Source of the DNA: Azospira inquinata
Lineage (GTDB): Bacteria > Pseudomonadota > Gammaproteobacteria > Burkholderiales > Rhodocyclaceae
Length of the DNA: 64,000 nt
Assembly (NCBI RefSeq): GCF_018905915.1
Contig: NZ_CP064782.1
Coordinates: 1,116,001-1,180,000, forward strand
Direction: 5' to 3'
Each line of letters starts with the position of its first letter. Position 1 is the first letter of the stretch. Below, piece after piece: positions 18,274-27,737 of the stretch. A program made the translations under genes and the position numbers. The notes under the pieces were generated by a model. It searched no databases. It had not been told where the DNA came from and saw nothing but the letters and a program-made list of their open reading frames with translations.

Positions 18274-18825
18274 TTACCGCCCCGCTCCCTGGGAAAGGCT
18301 TCCCAGCCCCTCCCCGCCCTGCCCCGCCGCCCCTTTGCGGCGGAAAAAAGCCTTATCGGCAATATAAACGGTGCGCTCCACCTCCGTGTGCACCACCCCC
18401 TGGGAATCCTTCAACAGCACCGTGTAGGTCCGTTCACATTCCCCGTCCCGGGCCACCAGACGGCGCACTTCCGCCGCTTCCCCCGGAGCCAGGGCAAATT
18501 CCCCGTACAGGGTGGTCCGCCCCGGACGCCGGTAGCGGATGGCCCCGGCCTTGTCCCAGAGGATGTAGCCGGGCCCCAGCTGGAGGGCCAGGAGGGTGGG
18601 ATGGATGCCGTCGGTGGCGGCAAACAGGGCGCCACCGAAAAGGGTGCCCATGGCGTTGCGGGTGCCCCGGTGCAGGGGCAGGGCCACCACCAGGGAGCCC
18701 ATGTCCGGCGCCACCCGCAGTACCCGGGCGCCGGTGGCCCGCCAGGCGGGGAACCAGTTAAAACCAAGGCGCAGGGCCGTGGGCCGCCAGCGGGGCGGCA
18801 GGGCCATCCACCATTTGGGCAGCAT
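18274..18825 (-). CDS. Hotdog-fold thioesterase-like protein (DUF4442)
   Basis: 183 residues. The visible pattern (TRNAMGTLFGGALFAATDGIHPTLLALQLG, then WDKAGAIRYRRPGRTTL) is that of the DUF4442 branch of hotdog-fold proteins, related to acyl-CoA thioesterases. The C-terminal 25 residues are Gly-rich and probably disordered. It is the last gene of the fatty-acid operon, 71 bases after the thiolase stop, with an AGGAGATT ribosome site before the ATG at 18825. A role in hydrolysing acyl-CoA or a related thioester is inferred from fold and context. Confidence 0.8.
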   Translation of the reverse strand: MLPKWWMALPPRWRPTALRLGFNWFPAWRATGARVLRVAPDMGSLVVALPLHRGTRNAMGTLFGGALFAATDGIHPTLLALQLGPGYILWDKAGAIRYRRPGRTTLYGEFALAPGEAAEVRRLVARDGECERTYTVLLKDSQGVVHTEVERTVYIADKAFFRRKGAAGQGGEGLGSLSQGAGR

Positions 18826-18847
18826 GGTGACAATCTCCTAGCAAGGA

Positions 18848-18872
18848 ACCGGGGGCCGATTCTGTCCCCGGT
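18848..18872 (-). other. Intercistronic hairpin, thiolase to DUF4442
   Basis: The seven-base stem ACCGGGG/CCCCGGT has an 11-base loop, between the thiolase stop (18897) and the DUF4442 start. On the minus strand it is followed by TTCCTTGC, a poor U-tract, so it could be a weak terminator or an mRNA-stability element. It is one of a series of such hairpins in this operon. Confidence 0.5.
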
Positions 18873-18896
18873 GGGTTCGAGGCCTAGGGGCGGCCC

Positions 18897-20093
18897 TTAA
18901 AGGGCCTGGAACAGGCCCGCCGCCCCCATGCCGGTGCCGATGCACATGGTCACCATGCCCCACTTGCCCCCGGTGCGGCGCAGGCCGTGGGTCAGGGTGG
19001 CGGTCCGGATGGCCCCCGTGGCCCCCAGGGGATGGCCCAGGGCAATGGCCCCCCCTTGGGGATTAACCTTGGCCGGGTCCAGATCCAGTTCCCGGATCAC
19101 CGCCAGGGCCTGGGCAGCGAAGGCCTCGTTCAGCTCGATCCAGTCCAGGTCGGACTGGGCCACCCCGGCCCGGGCCAGCACCTTGGGAATGGCCGCGATG
19201 GGGCCGATGCCCATCACTTCCGGCGGCACCCCGGCCACGGCAAAGCCGGCGAAACGGGCCAGGGGCTGAAGATTGAAGCGCTTCAGCACGGCTTCCGAGA
19301 CCAGGAGCACCGCCCCCGCCCCGTCGGACATCTGGGAGGAATTGCCCGCCGTGACGCTGCCTCCGGCGGCGAACACGGGCTTGAGCTTGGCCAGTTTTTC
19401 CAGGCTGGCATCCAGCCGGGGCCCTTCGTCCTGGTCGCAGACCTGTTCCAGAAGACGCACCGTGCCGCTGGCCAGGTCCGGCACATGGGCCCGCACCGTG
19501 TAAGGACTGATTTCCGCCTGAAAATGGCCCGCTCCCCGGGCGGCGGCGGCCTTCTGGTGGGAGGCCAGGGCAAAGGCGTCCTGATCTTCCCGGCTGACGC
19601 CCCATTTCTGGGCTACCTTTTCGGCGGTGAGGCCCATGCCGTAGGCGATGGCCAGATGGTCGTTGCCCTCGAAAATAGCCGGATTGAGGGAAACCTTGTT
19701 GCCCATCATCTGGGACATGAGGCTCATGGTCTCGGTCCCGGCGGCCAGCATCACCTCCGCCTCCCCTAGGCGGATGCGGGCCGCCGCATCGGCCACGGCC
19801 TGGAGACCGGAGGAGCAGAAGCGATTGATGGTCACCCCGGGCACCGTGTCCGGCAGGCCCGCCAGCAGGGCGCCGATGCGGGCCACGTTCATGCCCTGCT
19901 CCGCTTCGGGCATGGCGCAGCCCACGATCACATCCTCCACCAGGGCCGGGTCCAGCTGGGGCACCTGGGCCAGCACGGCTTGCAGGGCGTGGGCCAGCAT
20001 GTCATCCGGTCGGGTGGTGCGGAACATGCCCCCCTTCTTGCCCACGGGCAGGCGGGTGGCGGCGACGATATAAGCGTCTTGTATTTGTTTCAT
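18897..20093 (-). CDS. fadA: Acetyl-CoA C-acyltransferase (thiolase), second copy
   Basis: 398 residues. It performs thiolytic cleavage of 3-ketoacyl-CoA in the last beta-oxidation step. The nucleophile Cys lies in [11 protein letters not shown] near residue 92, the catalytic His in [16 protein letters not shown] near 350, and the second catalytic Cys in [10 protein letters not shown] near 383. It follows the reversed-order dehydrogenase-hydratase by 72 bases, and the pair probably forms one oxidation complex, as in FadN-FadA systems. AGGAGACACC precedes the ATG at 20093. FadA is used in the general sense; the chain-length preference is unknown. Confidence 0.93.
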   Translation of the reverse strand: MKQIQDAYIVAATRLPVGKKGGMFRTTRPDDMLAHALQAVLAQVPQLDPALVEDVIVGCAMPEAEQGMNVARIGALLAGLPDTVPGVTINRFCSSGLQAVADAAARIRLGEAEVMLAAGTETMSLMSQMMGNKVSLNPAIFEGNDHLAIAYGMGLTAEKVAQKWGVSREDQDAFALASHQKAAAARGAGHFQAEISPYTVRAHVPDLASGTVRLLEQVCDQDEGPRLDASLEKLAKLKPVFAAGGSVTAGNSSQMSDGAGAVLLVSEAVLKRFNLQPLARFAGFAVAGVPPEVMGIGPIAAIPKVLARAGVAQSDLDWIELNEAFAAQALAVIRELDLDPAKVNPQGGAIALGHPLGATGAIRTATLTHGLRRTGGKWGMVTMCIGTGMGAAGLFQAL

Positions 20094-20131
20094 GGTGTCT
20101 CCTCCGTAACGCGGGCTTAGCCGCGTGGTCC

Positions 20132-20160
20132 GGCGCCGGGGCAGTGGGAGCCCCGGCGCC
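20132..20160 (-). other. Intercistronic hairpin, fadN-like to thiolase
   Basis: A perfect 11-base stem GGCGCCGGGGC/GCCCCGGCGCC with a 7-base loop starts 6 bases past the upstream stop. There is no U-tract, so it is not an intrinsic terminator; it would block exonucleases or ribosome loading. Confidence 0.6.
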
Positions 20161-20165
20161 CACCG

Positions 20166-22553
20166 TCAGTTGCGCAGGGGTTTGCCGGTGTCCAGCATGT
20201 GCCGGATCCGGGCCTGGGTTTCCGGGGTCTTCAGGAGGGCGAGGAATTCCTGGCGCTCCACGGTCAGAAGCCAGTCCTCGTCCACCCGGCTGCCCGGCTC
20301 CACGTCACCGCCGCAGAGGGCGGTGGCGGCGGCCTTGCTCACCCGGTAATCATGGGGGGAGATAAAGCCCCCCTCCCGCATATTCACCAGCAGCATTTCC
20401 AGGGTGGCGATGCCGGGACGGCCTGCCACTGGCACCTGGCGGGCCCGCAGGGGTGGCCGCCAGCCCGCTTCGGCCATGGCCCGGGCCCGGCGCAGGGCCA
20501 CGTAAAGCAGCTCCCCGGCATGGAACAGCACATCGTCCCCGGCCTGGGCAAAGCCCTGGTCTTTGGCTTCCAGGGCACTCTTCATGACCTTGCCCATGGC
20601 GATGGTCTGGAAGACGTTTTGCAGGTAGGGCAGCACCTCTCCCCCCGCCTGCCGGGCCCCGACCCGGGCCGCCTGGAGAGCAAACTCCTTGCAGCCGCCC
20701 CCGGCGGGGATTAGGCCCACCCCCACTTCCACCAGGCCCACGTAGCTCTCCAGGGCCATGACCCGGTGGGCGGCGTGCATAACGAACTCGCAGCCGCCCC
20801 CCAGGGCTAGGCCCTGGACCGCCGCTACCGTAGGCACCTGGGCGTATTTGAGGGCCATGGAGGCCTGCTGGAACTTGGCCACGGTGGCTTCCAGGCGCTC
20901 GAACTGGCCGGCGGCACAGGCCTCGCTCACCTGCTTGAGATTGGCCCCCACGGCAAAGGGGGCCTCATGCCACAGCACCAGGCCGTCGAAATCCCGCTCC
21001 GCCCGAGCCACCGCTGCCAGCAACCCATCCAGCACCTCATCCCCGATGGTGTGCATTTTGGACGTGAAGGAAAGAATGGCAATTTTCGGGTCCAGGCCAT
21101 GGACCCACAGGCGGACGCCCGGGTTTTCCCACACCGTCTCGCCCCGGCCCCGGGGCGCTTCCCCCAGCACCGCTTCCGGATAGAGCTGGCGCCCATAGAC
21201 CGGCAGGCTGGAACGGGGCACCAGACTGGCCGTGACCGGGGACCAGGAGCCGGCGGGCTCATGGACTCCGCTGCGGGCCGTGACCCAGGCGGGCAAAGGC
21301 GCCGGGCTCAGGCTTTCCCCCGCCGCAATGTCCGCCTGAATGGCCTGGGTGATGTCCCCCCAGCCCGCCGCCTGCCAGGTTTCAAAGGGCCCCAGGCTCC
21401 AGCCGAAGCCCCAGCGCATGGCCAGATCCACATCCCGGGCGTTATGGGCGATGTCCGCCAGATGGTAGGCGCAGTAATGGAATAGATCCCGGAAAATGGC
21501 CCAGAGGAAACGGGCCTGGGGATGGGGGCAGGCCCGTAGGGCGGCAAACTTTTTCGCCGGGTCCCGCTCCCCCAGAATGGCCCCCACTTCCGGCGCCAGG
21601 ACCGCCTCGGCGGAACGGGCGGGCACGTAGTCCCCCCGGGCCGGGTCCAGCACCTGGATTTCCTTACCCTGCTTGCGAAACACGCCGCAGCGGGTTTTCT
21701 GGCCCAGGGCCCCCTGGCTGATGAGCCCAGTCAGCCAGCCGGGAATCTGGAAATGGCCGTGCCAGGGATCATCCGGCAGGGTATCCGCCATGGTCTGCAC
21801 CACATGGGCCAGGGTATCCAGGCCCACCACGTCTGCCGTGCGGTAGGTGGCGCTCTTGGGACGGCCAATGGCCGGGCCCGTGAGGGCATCCACCTCGTCA
21901 AACCCCAGACCCAGGCGCTGGGTGTGGTGCATCACCGCCAGCATGGAAAACACCCCCACCCGGTTGGCGACGAAATTGGGAGTGTCCTTGGCCCGGATCA
22001 CCCCTTTGCCCAAGCGGCTGGTGAGCCAGGTTTCCAACTCGTCCACCATGGCACCGTCGGTGCTGGCCGTGGGGATGATTTCTACCAGGGGCATGTAGCG
22101 GGGCGGGTTAAAAAAGTGGATGCCGCAGAAGCGGGAGCGCCGGGCTTCCGGCACGGTCGCCGCCAGGGCACCGATGGAAAGGCCCGAGGTATTGGAAGCC
22201 AGAATGGCCTCCGGAGCCAGGTGGGGGGCGATTTTCCGGTACAGGTCCGCCTTCCACTCCATTTTTTCCGCGATGGCTTCAATGACCAGATCGCAATCCG
22301 CCAGCCGTTCCAGATGCTGGTCGTAATTGGCAGGCTCGATGTGGGCCAGCCGGTCCGGTGCCGCCAGGGGCGCCGGGTCCAGTTTTTTCAGCCCGGCCAG
22401 GGCTTTTTCCGCCACCCCGTTGGGGTTTCCTTCCGGGGCGGCCAGATCGAAGAGCAGTACGGGGATGTCCCCATTGGCCAGATGGGCGGCAATCTGGGCC
22501 CCCATTACCCCGGCCCCCAGAACGGCGGCACGGCGAACGATCAAACGGGTCAT
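20166..22553 (-). CDS. 3-hydroxyacyl-CoA dehydrogenase/enoyl-CoA hydratase, FadN-type order
   Basis: 795 residues with the dehydrogenase first. The NAD-binding GAGVMG lies at about 14-19, GIHFFNPPRYMPLVEIIP holds the catalytic His region near 145, and PNFVANRVG follows. The crotonase-type hydratase begins near 510 (ILSFTSKMHTIG) and has LALGGGCEF and VEVGVGLIPAGGGCKE, which supply both catalytic Glu residues. This order matches B. subtilis FadN and is the reverse of E. coli FadB. It catalyses hydration and NAD-dependent oxidation of enoyl-CoA. AAAAGGAGA precedes the ATG. Its thiolase partner follows. Confidence 0.93.
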   Translation of the reverse strand: MTRLIVRRAAVLGAGVMGAQIAAHLANGDIPVLLFDLAAPEGNPNGVAEKALAGLKKLDPAPLAAPDRLAHIEPANYDQHLERLADCDLVIEAIAEKMEWKADLYRKIAPHLAPEAILASNTSGLSIGALAATVPEARRSRFCGIHFFNPPRYMPLVEIIPTASTDGAMVDELETWLTSRLGKGVIRAKDTPNFVANRVGVFSMLAVMHHTQRLGLGFDEVDALTGPAIGRPKSATYRTADVVGLDTLAHVVQTMADTLPDDPWHGHFQIPGWLTGLISQGALGQKTRCGVFRKQGKEIQVLDPARGDYVPARSAEAVLAPEVGAILGERDPAKKFAALRACPHPQARFLWAIFRDLFHYCAYHLADIAHNARDVDLAMRWGFGWSLGPFETWQAAGWGDITQAIQADIAAGESLSPAPLPAWVTARSGVHEPAGSWSPVTASLVPRSSLPVYGRQLYPEAVLGEAPRGRGETVWENPGVRLWVHGLDPKIAILSFTSKMHTIGDEVLDGLLAAVARAERDFDGLVLWHEAPFAVGANLKQVSEACAAGQFERLEATVAKFQQASMALKYAQVPTVAAVQGLALGGGCEFVMHAAHRVMALESYVGLVEVGVGLIPAGGGCKEFALQAARVGARQAGGEVLPYLQNVFQTIAMGKVMKSALEAKDQGFAQAGDDVLFHAGELLYVALRRARAMAEAGWRPPLRARQVPVAGRPGIATLEMLLVNMREGGFISPHDYRVSKAAATALCGGDVEPGSRVDEDWLLTVERQEFLALLKTPETQARIRHMLDTGKPLRN

Positions 22554-22593
22554 TGCAGGTCTCCTTTTATGTTCTGGTTATGTGCAGTCGGGG

Positions 22594-22621
22594 GCCGGGC
22601 GGCGGCCAGGCGCCGCCCGGC
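22594..22621 (-). other. Intercistronic hairpin, fadL to fadN-like
   Basis: A perfect 11-base stem GCCGGGCGGCG/CGCCGCCCGGC with a 6-base loop begins 7 bases past the fadL stop. No U-tract follows. It is the same type of element as those in the other long gaps of this operon. Confidence 0.6.
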
Positions 22622-22627
22622 AACCTC

Positions 22628-23923
22628 TTAGAACTGCATGGAATACTGGACACCCAGGATTTGCACGTGGCTCTTGTAGGTCCCATCCAGCACACCGTTT
22701 TTCATGGCGTCGGCCGGGGTACCGGAGTCGTGAATCTTGGCGTCCTTGGCATTCAGATAGGCATAGCCCACGTCGATGGTGTGGCCAGGCATGAGCTTGT
22801 ATTGCAGGCCCAGGGACAGCCACAGCCGGTCTTCATCGGGCAGGCGGGGGGTACGGTAGGTGCTGCCGTCCAGGGGGGTCTTATCCACCGCCACCCCGAA
22901 CTTCAGCTTGGTCCGTTCGGACAGGGTGTAATTGGCTCCCAGGGCGACCCGCCAGGAATCCTTCCACTTGTAGGTGGAATATTTGTCCGGGGCGCCGTTG
23001 GAAAACTTGATGCGCAGTTCGGGCACGGAGGACCAACCCGTCATGCTCACATCCCCCAGCAATTCCCAACGGTCGTTGAGCTTGTGGGTGGCGCTCAGGA
23101 TCCAGGTTTCCGGCAGCTTGATGGACACCTTGGCGTTACCTGAGGTGCTGGGATACCCCGCCGCGTTAATCACCGGGGTGGGCAGGCCGCTCAGGTTATA
23201 GTTGCCCTTCACCTCGTGCTGGATGGCGGAGCGATAGGAGACCCCGATCTTGGTCTGGGGGGACAGGGTAAACAGGGCCCCCCCATTCCAGCCCCAGGCC
23301 CAGTCATCCCCGTTCACCTTGAATTTGCCGTCCCCGTAAACACTGCCATTCACCGCGGAGGTCAGTTCCGCCTCGAATTTCTGGTAGTTCAGACCAAAGC
23401 CCAGGGACACCCAATCATTGGCCTTGTAGGCAATGCTGGGGTTGAGGTTGATGGCCTGGATGTCGGACTTCAGGGCCAGATACTTGCCCCGGAAATCCGA
23501 GGGATAGTCGGTGCGCAGGCCGAAGGGGCCGCCGGCGCCAAAGCCGATATACCAGTTGGGGGTGATTTCCTTGGTGAAGTAGAAATTGGGCACCACCGCC
23601 GCATCCCCCGCATCCCCCCCGTCATTGCTCAGGTTCCGGGCATAGGGGCCATAGGGATTGGCGGAATTGCCGTTGTGAAACTGGGTCTTCAGGGTGATGT
23701 AGTTAAAGCCCACGGACAGGTTGTTGCCCGCCAGTTGGGTCATACCCGCTGGATTGAAATAGACGGTGGAAGCGTTTTCCGCCACCGCCGCCGAACCGGC
23801 AAAGGCATTGCCCAGGCCGCTGGCGCTCTGCTCCAGCAATTGGAAAGCTGCGGCTCCCGCCTGGGCGGAAAAGAGCCCCAGCAGCGTAGCGGGCAGGGCC
23901 CGCGCCATCAGTGCTTTGTTCAT
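22628..23923 (-). CDS. fadL: FadL-family outer-membrane long-chain fatty acid transporter
   Basis: 431 residues. The signal peptide (MNKALMARALPATLLGLFSAQAGA) is followed by the FadL hatch signature: AFQLLEQSASGLGNAFAG, then STVYFNPAGMTQL. The rest alternates as a 14-strand barrel and ends in Phe (YSMQF), as outer-membrane proteins do. It brings long-chain fatty acids or other hydrophobic compounds across the outer membrane. The start is ATG at 23923 with GAGGAGA upstream; the longer frame to 24067 is rejected. Its place inside a beta-oxidation operon links uptake directly to degradation. Confidence 0.94.
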   Translation of the reverse strand: MNKALMARALPATLLGLFSAQAGAAAFQLLEQSASGLGNAFAGSAAVAENASTVYFNPAGMTQLAGNNLSVGFNYITLKTQFHNGNSANPYGPYARNLSNDGGDAGDAAVVPNFYFTKEITPNWYIGFGAGGPFGLRTDYPSDFRGKYLALKSDIQAINLNPSIAYKANDWVSLGFGLNYQKFEAELTSAVNGSVYGDGKFKVNGDDWAWGWNGGALFTLSPQTKIGVSYRSAIQHEVKGNYNLSGLPTPVINAAGYPSTSGNAKVSIKLPETWILSATHKLNDRWELLGDVSMTGWSSVPELRIKFSNGAPDKYSTYKWKDSWRVALGANYTLSERTKLKFGVAVDKTPLDGSTYRTPRLPDEDRLWLSLGLQYKLMPGHTIDVGYAYLNAKDAKIHDSGTPADAMKNGVLDGTYKSHVQILGVQYSMQF

Positions 23924-23981
23924 GCGTTTGTCTCCTCTGGTTATTAGTGGGGGAGTTCCCTGCTCCCCTCGGTTTTCCACC

Positions 23982-24001
23982 CCCGGGCCAAGGGGCCCGG
24001 G
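23982..24001 (-). other. Intercistronic hairpin, thioesterase to fadL
   Basis: The eight-base stem CCCGGGCC/GGCCCGGG has a 4-base loop, in the gap before fadL and just past the thioesterase stop. No U-tract follows on the minus strand. Confidence 0.55.
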
Positions 24002-24011
24002 CGGCAAAAAA

Positions 24012-24413
24012 TCAGCTTTCTTCCGGCGGCAGCTCCCGCTTGTTGCCCCCCACGTCGATGGCCACATAGGTGAGAGTGGCTTCCGTCACCTTGACGGTCA
24101 CCGGCCGGAAGTAATTGCGCTCAGCGAACACTTCCACGTCGATGGTGATGGAGGTGCGGCCCACCTTGATGATCTTGGCGTAGAGGCTGACCACGTCACC
24201 GATGGACACGGGCTGTTTGAACTGGAAGGAATTGACCGCCACGGTCACTGCCCGGCCCCGGGCCCGGCGCATGGCAACGATGCCACCGGCCATATCCACG
24301 TGGGACATGACCCAGCCGCCGAAAATATCGCCGTTCTGGTTCACGTCGGAGGGCATGGCCATGACGCGCAAAGTGGGTTCCCGGTCGGGAAGTTGGATGG
24401 GGTTATCAGACAT
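24012..24413 (-). CDS. Acyl-CoA thioesterase, YciA/hotdog family
   Basis: 133 residues. It is an acyl-CoA hydrolase of the hotdog fold with the YciA/BFIT pattern: NQNGDIFGGWVMSHVDMAGGIVAMRRARGRAVTVAVNSFQFKQPV, including the catalytic-helix Asp, then VGRTSITIDVEVFAER. It probably releases CoA from acyl-CoA when the pathway is overloaded. It starts with ATG at 24413, overlapping the end of the upstream hydratase-dehydrogenase gene by 8 bases, so it is translationally coupled. Confidence 0.92.
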   Translation of the reverse strand: MSDNPIQLPDREPTLRVMAMPSDVNQNGDIFGGWVMSHVDMAGGIVAMRRARGRAVTVAVNSFQFKQPVSIGDVVSLYAKIIKVGRTSITIDVEVFAERNYFRPVTVKVTEATLTYVAIDVGGNKRELPPEES

Positions 24414-26343
24414 TTCGGCTCCTTGCGTAATGAAGCGGTCCGCCCCGGAAGGGAGCGAAGCCGGTGCCGAATATTACCCCCCCGTCCGCCAGGTCCTGAT
24501 CCGCCACCACCCCGTCGGCCACCAACTGGGCCGTGCGGGCGATAAGGGGCGCCAGCAAACGCTCCCCCAATCCGGCCGGAACGGGCCCCGCCGCCCCCTT
24601 GCGCACCTTGCCCCCCGGGTAGGGGTAGAAGCCCTGACCGGTCTTGCGCCCCAGATGGCCCTGCTGGAACAGGCGGGTCAGGCATTGGGGCGACGCCGCC
24701 CCTTGGCGGGTCAGGGCCTGACCGGCGGCCATGGCAATATCCAGGCCCACGGTATCCGCCAGTTCCAGGGGCCCCATGGGCATACCGAAAGCCAGGGCAG
24801 CCTCATCCACGGTCTCCGGCGTCAGGCCTTCATCCACACAAGCCATGGCCTCCAGAAGGTAGGGACCGAGCACGGCATTCACCAGGAATCCGGGGGCGCT
24901 TTTTACCGGCAGGGGCAGCTTGTCGATGCGCCCCACAAAAGCACAGGCCTTACGGGCCATGGCCGGGTCGCCCCCCGCGGCGCTCACCACTTCCACCAGG
25001 GGCATCCGGGCCACCGGATTAAAGAAGTGGAGGCCCACCAGCCGCTCCGGCCGCTGCAACACCCGGCTCAGGTCTTCCAGGCACAGGCTGGAGGTATTGG
25101 TGGCCAGCACCGCCTCCGGCTTCATCCGGGCCTCCAGGTCCTGGAGCAGGCGCTGCTTGGCCCCCAGGTTTTCAAAAATGGCTTCAATGACCACATCGGC
25201 ATGGGCCGCCCCATGGCCTTCCGGGTCCGGGATGAGCCGGTCCATGACGTTCCGTAGTTGGAGCTTGTCCTTCAGGCGCTTGGAAAGGCTTCCGTAGGCC
25301 CGCTGGATGGCCGGGGCAATCCGGGCCACGGTCTGATCCTGCAATGTCACGGTGAGGCCCCGGGCGGCACACCAGGCGGCAATGTCGCCCCCCATGACCC
25401 CGGCCCCCACTACATGGACCCGGGCCGGAGCAAAATCCCCGCCCTTGCCAAAGGCCTTGAGCCGTTCCTGGAGCCGGAATACCCGCAGCAGATTGGCGGT
25501 GGTGGGGGAAGCCACGATGGACTCTAAAATTTCCGGCGCCCCCAGGGGGTTGCCGTCGTGCTTGGCCCACAGGTCGATGATGGCGTAAGGGGCCGGATAA
25601 TGTTCGGGCCAGGCCCGCTTGGCCACCTGCTGGCGGGCCTGACGGGCCACCACCGGGCGCAGAGGCCCGAGGAAAAGGCGTTGCAGCAGGGGCAAAGGCT
25701 GATGCCGGGGCGGGGTCAGGGCCAGGCTACGGGCGGCGGCTTCCATCACCCGGGGCGGCACACAGGCGTCCGCCAGGCCCAGGCGCTTGGCCTTTTTGGC
25801 ATCCACGGTCTTGCCCGTGAGCATCAGGTCCAGGGCCAGCCCCGGACCCACCCGCCGGGGCAGCCGGGCCATGCCTCCCCAGCCGGGGAAAATGCCTAGC
25901 ATGACTTCCGGCAGGCCCAGCTTGGTCCCCGGCTCATCCACCACCACCAGGGTCCGGCAGGCCAGGGCCAGCTCCAGGCCGCCCCCCAGGCAGTGGCCCC
26001 GCACCAGGGCCAGGGTGGGATAGGGAACGGCGGCCAGCCGGTTGCAGAGCTCCCAGCCCCGGGTAACCATGGCCCGGGCCGCGGCAATATCCGCCAGGGC
26101 GTCAAATTCTCCGATGTCGGCTCCGGCGATGAAGCCGGCCGCCTTGGCGGAGCGCAGAATCAGGCCCCGGGGCGGATGGCGCTCCAGTTCGTCCAGCACC
26201 CCGGACAGTTCGGCCAGAACGGCGGCGGAAAGGGAGTTGGTACTCTCCCCCGCCTTATCCAGGGACAGCCAGGCAAGGCCTTCCCCGTCCCGGGTCAGTT
26301 GCCAGTGCTGCCAGGCGGTGGCATCGCTATGGATCATTTTCAT
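24406..26343 (-). CDS. fadJ: Enoyl-CoA hydratase/3-hydroxyacyl-CoA dehydrogenase, FadB/FadJ order
   Basis: 645 residues with the hydratase first: FIAGADIGEF, CLGGGLELALACR and LPEVMLGIFPGWGG, which contain both catalytic Glu residues. The dehydrogenase begins near 300 with GAGVMGGD, then TNTSSLCLEDL, GLHFFNPVARMPLVEVV and PGFLVNAVLGPY. This is the domain order of E. coli FadB/FadJ, though it is shorter than their 714-729 residues. The start at 26343 overlaps the thiolase stop (ATGA); an in-frame extension to 26577 is rejected. With the upstream thiolase it should form an oxidation complex. FadJ is a best-fit symbol. Confidence 0.92.
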   Translation of the reverse strand: MKMIHSDATAWQHWQLTRDGEGLAWLSLDKAGESTNSLSAAVLAELSGVLDELERHPPRGLILRSAKAAGFIAGADIGEFDALADIAAARAMVTRGWELCNRLAAVPYPTLALVRGHCLGGGLELALACRTLVVVDEPGTKLGLPEVMLGIFPGWGGMARLPRRVGPGLALDLMLTGKTVDAKKAKRLGLADACVPPRVMEAAARSLALTPPRHQPLPLLQRLFLGPLRPVVARQARQQVAKRAWPEHYPAPYAIIDLWAKHDGNPLGAPEILESIVASPTTANLLRVFRLQERLKAFGKGGDFAPARVHVVGAGVMGGDIAAWCAARGLTVTLQDQTVARIAPAIQRAYGSLSKRLKDKLQLRNVMDRLIPDPEGHGAAHADVVIEAIFENLGAKQRLLQDLEARMKPEAVLATNTSSLCLEDLSRVLQRPERLVGLHFFNPVARMPLVEVVSAAGGDPAMARKACAFVGRIDKLPLPVKSAPGFLVNAVLGPYLLEAMACVDEGLTPETVDEAALAFGMPMGPLELADTVGLDIAMAAGQALTRQGAASPQCLTRLFQQGHLGRKTGQGFYPYPGGKVRKGAAGPVPAGLGERLLAPLIARTAQLVADGVVADQDLADGGVIFGTGFAPFRGGPLHYARSRNV

Positions 26344-27650
26344 GCGGGTTCTCCCCCGGTTTCCACCAGCATGGCGCCCCCCTGGCCGCCGCCGATGCAG
26401 ATACTGGCCATGCCCCGGCCACCGCCCCGGGCCCTCAGGGCGTGGAGCAGATGCAGGACGATGCGGGCCCCGGAAGCCCCCACCGGATGGCCCAGGGCCA
26501 CGGCCCCCCCGTCCACGTTGAGTTTGTCCGGATCCAGGCGTCCCAGGGCTCCAGGCAGGCCCAGTTCCTCCCGGCAATAGGCCTCATCTTCCCAGGCCCG
26601 GAGACAGGCCAGGACCTGGGCGGCAAAGGCCTCGTTAATTTCCATCAAATCCAGATCATTGGGGCCCAGACCGTGGCGTTGCAGGATGGGAGTCATGGCA
26701 TGGACCGGCCCCAGGCCCATCTGGGCCGGGTCCAGCCCCGCCCATTGGACATCCAGGATGCGGCCCAAGGGTTGCAGATTCCAGCGCTTAACGGCGCTGG
26801 CCGAGGCCAGCAACAGCCAGGCAGCGCCGTCTGTAATCTGGGAGCTGTTGCCCGGAGTCACCCGGCCATAGGGCTTATCAAAAAAGGGCTTGAGCTTTTG
26901 GAGTCCCGCCAGGCTGGCGTCGGGGCGCACCCCGTCATCCTCGGCGTAAATCCGGCCGTCCATGTCCACCAGGGGGACGATTTCCCCCAGGGCTCCCGCC
27001 GCCCTGGCCGCCATAGCCCGCTGGTGGGAAACCAGGGAAAAGGCATCCATTTCCTCCCGGCTAATGGCGAAACGCCAGGCCAGGTTTTCCGCCGTCTGGC
27101 CCATGAGCAGGCCCACCACCGGATCGGTGAGGCCCTTCATCAGGCCAATGACCGGGTTGAGCAGGCGATTCGGACGCAGTTTGAGGAAATGGCGGGCTTT
27201 CTGGCCCAGGGTCTTCATCTGCATCATGGCGGCAAACCACAGCACCATGGCGTTGTTGTAGAGCAGGGGGGCCCGGGACAGGGCATCCACGCCCCCGGCC
27301 AGTACCAGCTGGGAGCGACCGGACTGAATGTTGGCCATGGCCGAATCCAGGGCCTGCATACCGGAGGCGCAGTTGCGCATCACCGTCCAGCCCGTCACCT
27401 TGTCGCCACAGCCCAAGCGCAGGGCCGCCACCCGGCCGATATTCACCTCGTCCGGGCTGGGGCTGGCACAGCCCAGGATCACCTCGTCCAGATCCTCCGG
27501 AGCGAAGGGCTGGCGGGCCAGCAGGGCGCGCCCGGCCTGGACCGCCAGATCGGCGGCGGCAAAGGGGCCAGGGCCGCTTTTCGCCTTGAGGAAGGGGCTG
27601 CGCGCCCCATCCACCACATAGACCGGCTCAAAGGCTTGCGGCTGGGCCAT
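26340..27650 (-). CDS. fadI: Acetyl-CoA C-acyltransferase (thiolase), FadI-like
   Basis: 436 residues, the longer thiolase form typical of FadI. The nucleophile Cys lies in MRNCASGMQALDSA near residue 97, the catalytic His in GGAVALGHPVGASGARI near 390, and the terminal Cys in ASICIGGGQGGAM near 420. Residues about 125-185 contain the inserted loop of trifunctional-type thiolases with a hydrophobic run and MGQTAENLA. It is translationally coupled to the hydratase-dehydrogenase gene by an ATGA overlap, so the two are likely subunits of one complex. AGGAGAGAGAC precedes the ATG. Confidence 0.93.
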   Translation of the reverse strand: MAQPQAFEPVYVVDGARSPFLKAKSGPGPFAAADLAVQAGRALLARQPFAPEDLDEVILGCASPSPDEVNIGRVAALRLGCGDKVTGWTVMRNCASGMQALDSAMANIQSGRSQLVLAGGVDALSRAPLLYNNAMVLWFAAMMQMKTLGQKARHFLKLRPNRLLNPVIGLMKGLTDPVVGLLMGQTAENLAWRFAISREEMDAFSLVSHQRAMAARAAGALGEIVPLVDMDGRIYAEDDGVRPDASLAGLQKLKPFFDKPYGRVTPGNSSQITDGAAWLLLASASAVKRWNLQPLGRILDVQWAGLDPAQMGLGPVHAMTPILQRHGLGPNDLDLMEINEAFAAQVLACLRAWEDEAYCREELGLPGALGRLDPDKLNVDGGAVALGHPVGASGARIVLHLLHALRARGGGRGMASICIGGGQGGAMLVETGGEPA

Positions 27651-27696
27651 GTCTCTCTCCTAGGGTTGTTCTGCTTGTCGGTTAGGGGGCCGGGCT

Positions 27697-27725
27697 CTGG
27701 AAGCGTGGTGCGACGCCGCTTCCAG
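27697..27725 (-). other. Intercistronic hairpin, fadE to fadI
   Basis: The nine-base stem CTGGAAGCG/CGCTTCCAG has an 11-base loop, in the 87-base gap past the fadE stop. No U-tract follows, so it is probably a processing or stability element rather than a terminator. Confidence 0.55.
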
Positions 27726-27737
27726 GGCAGGCGGGGG

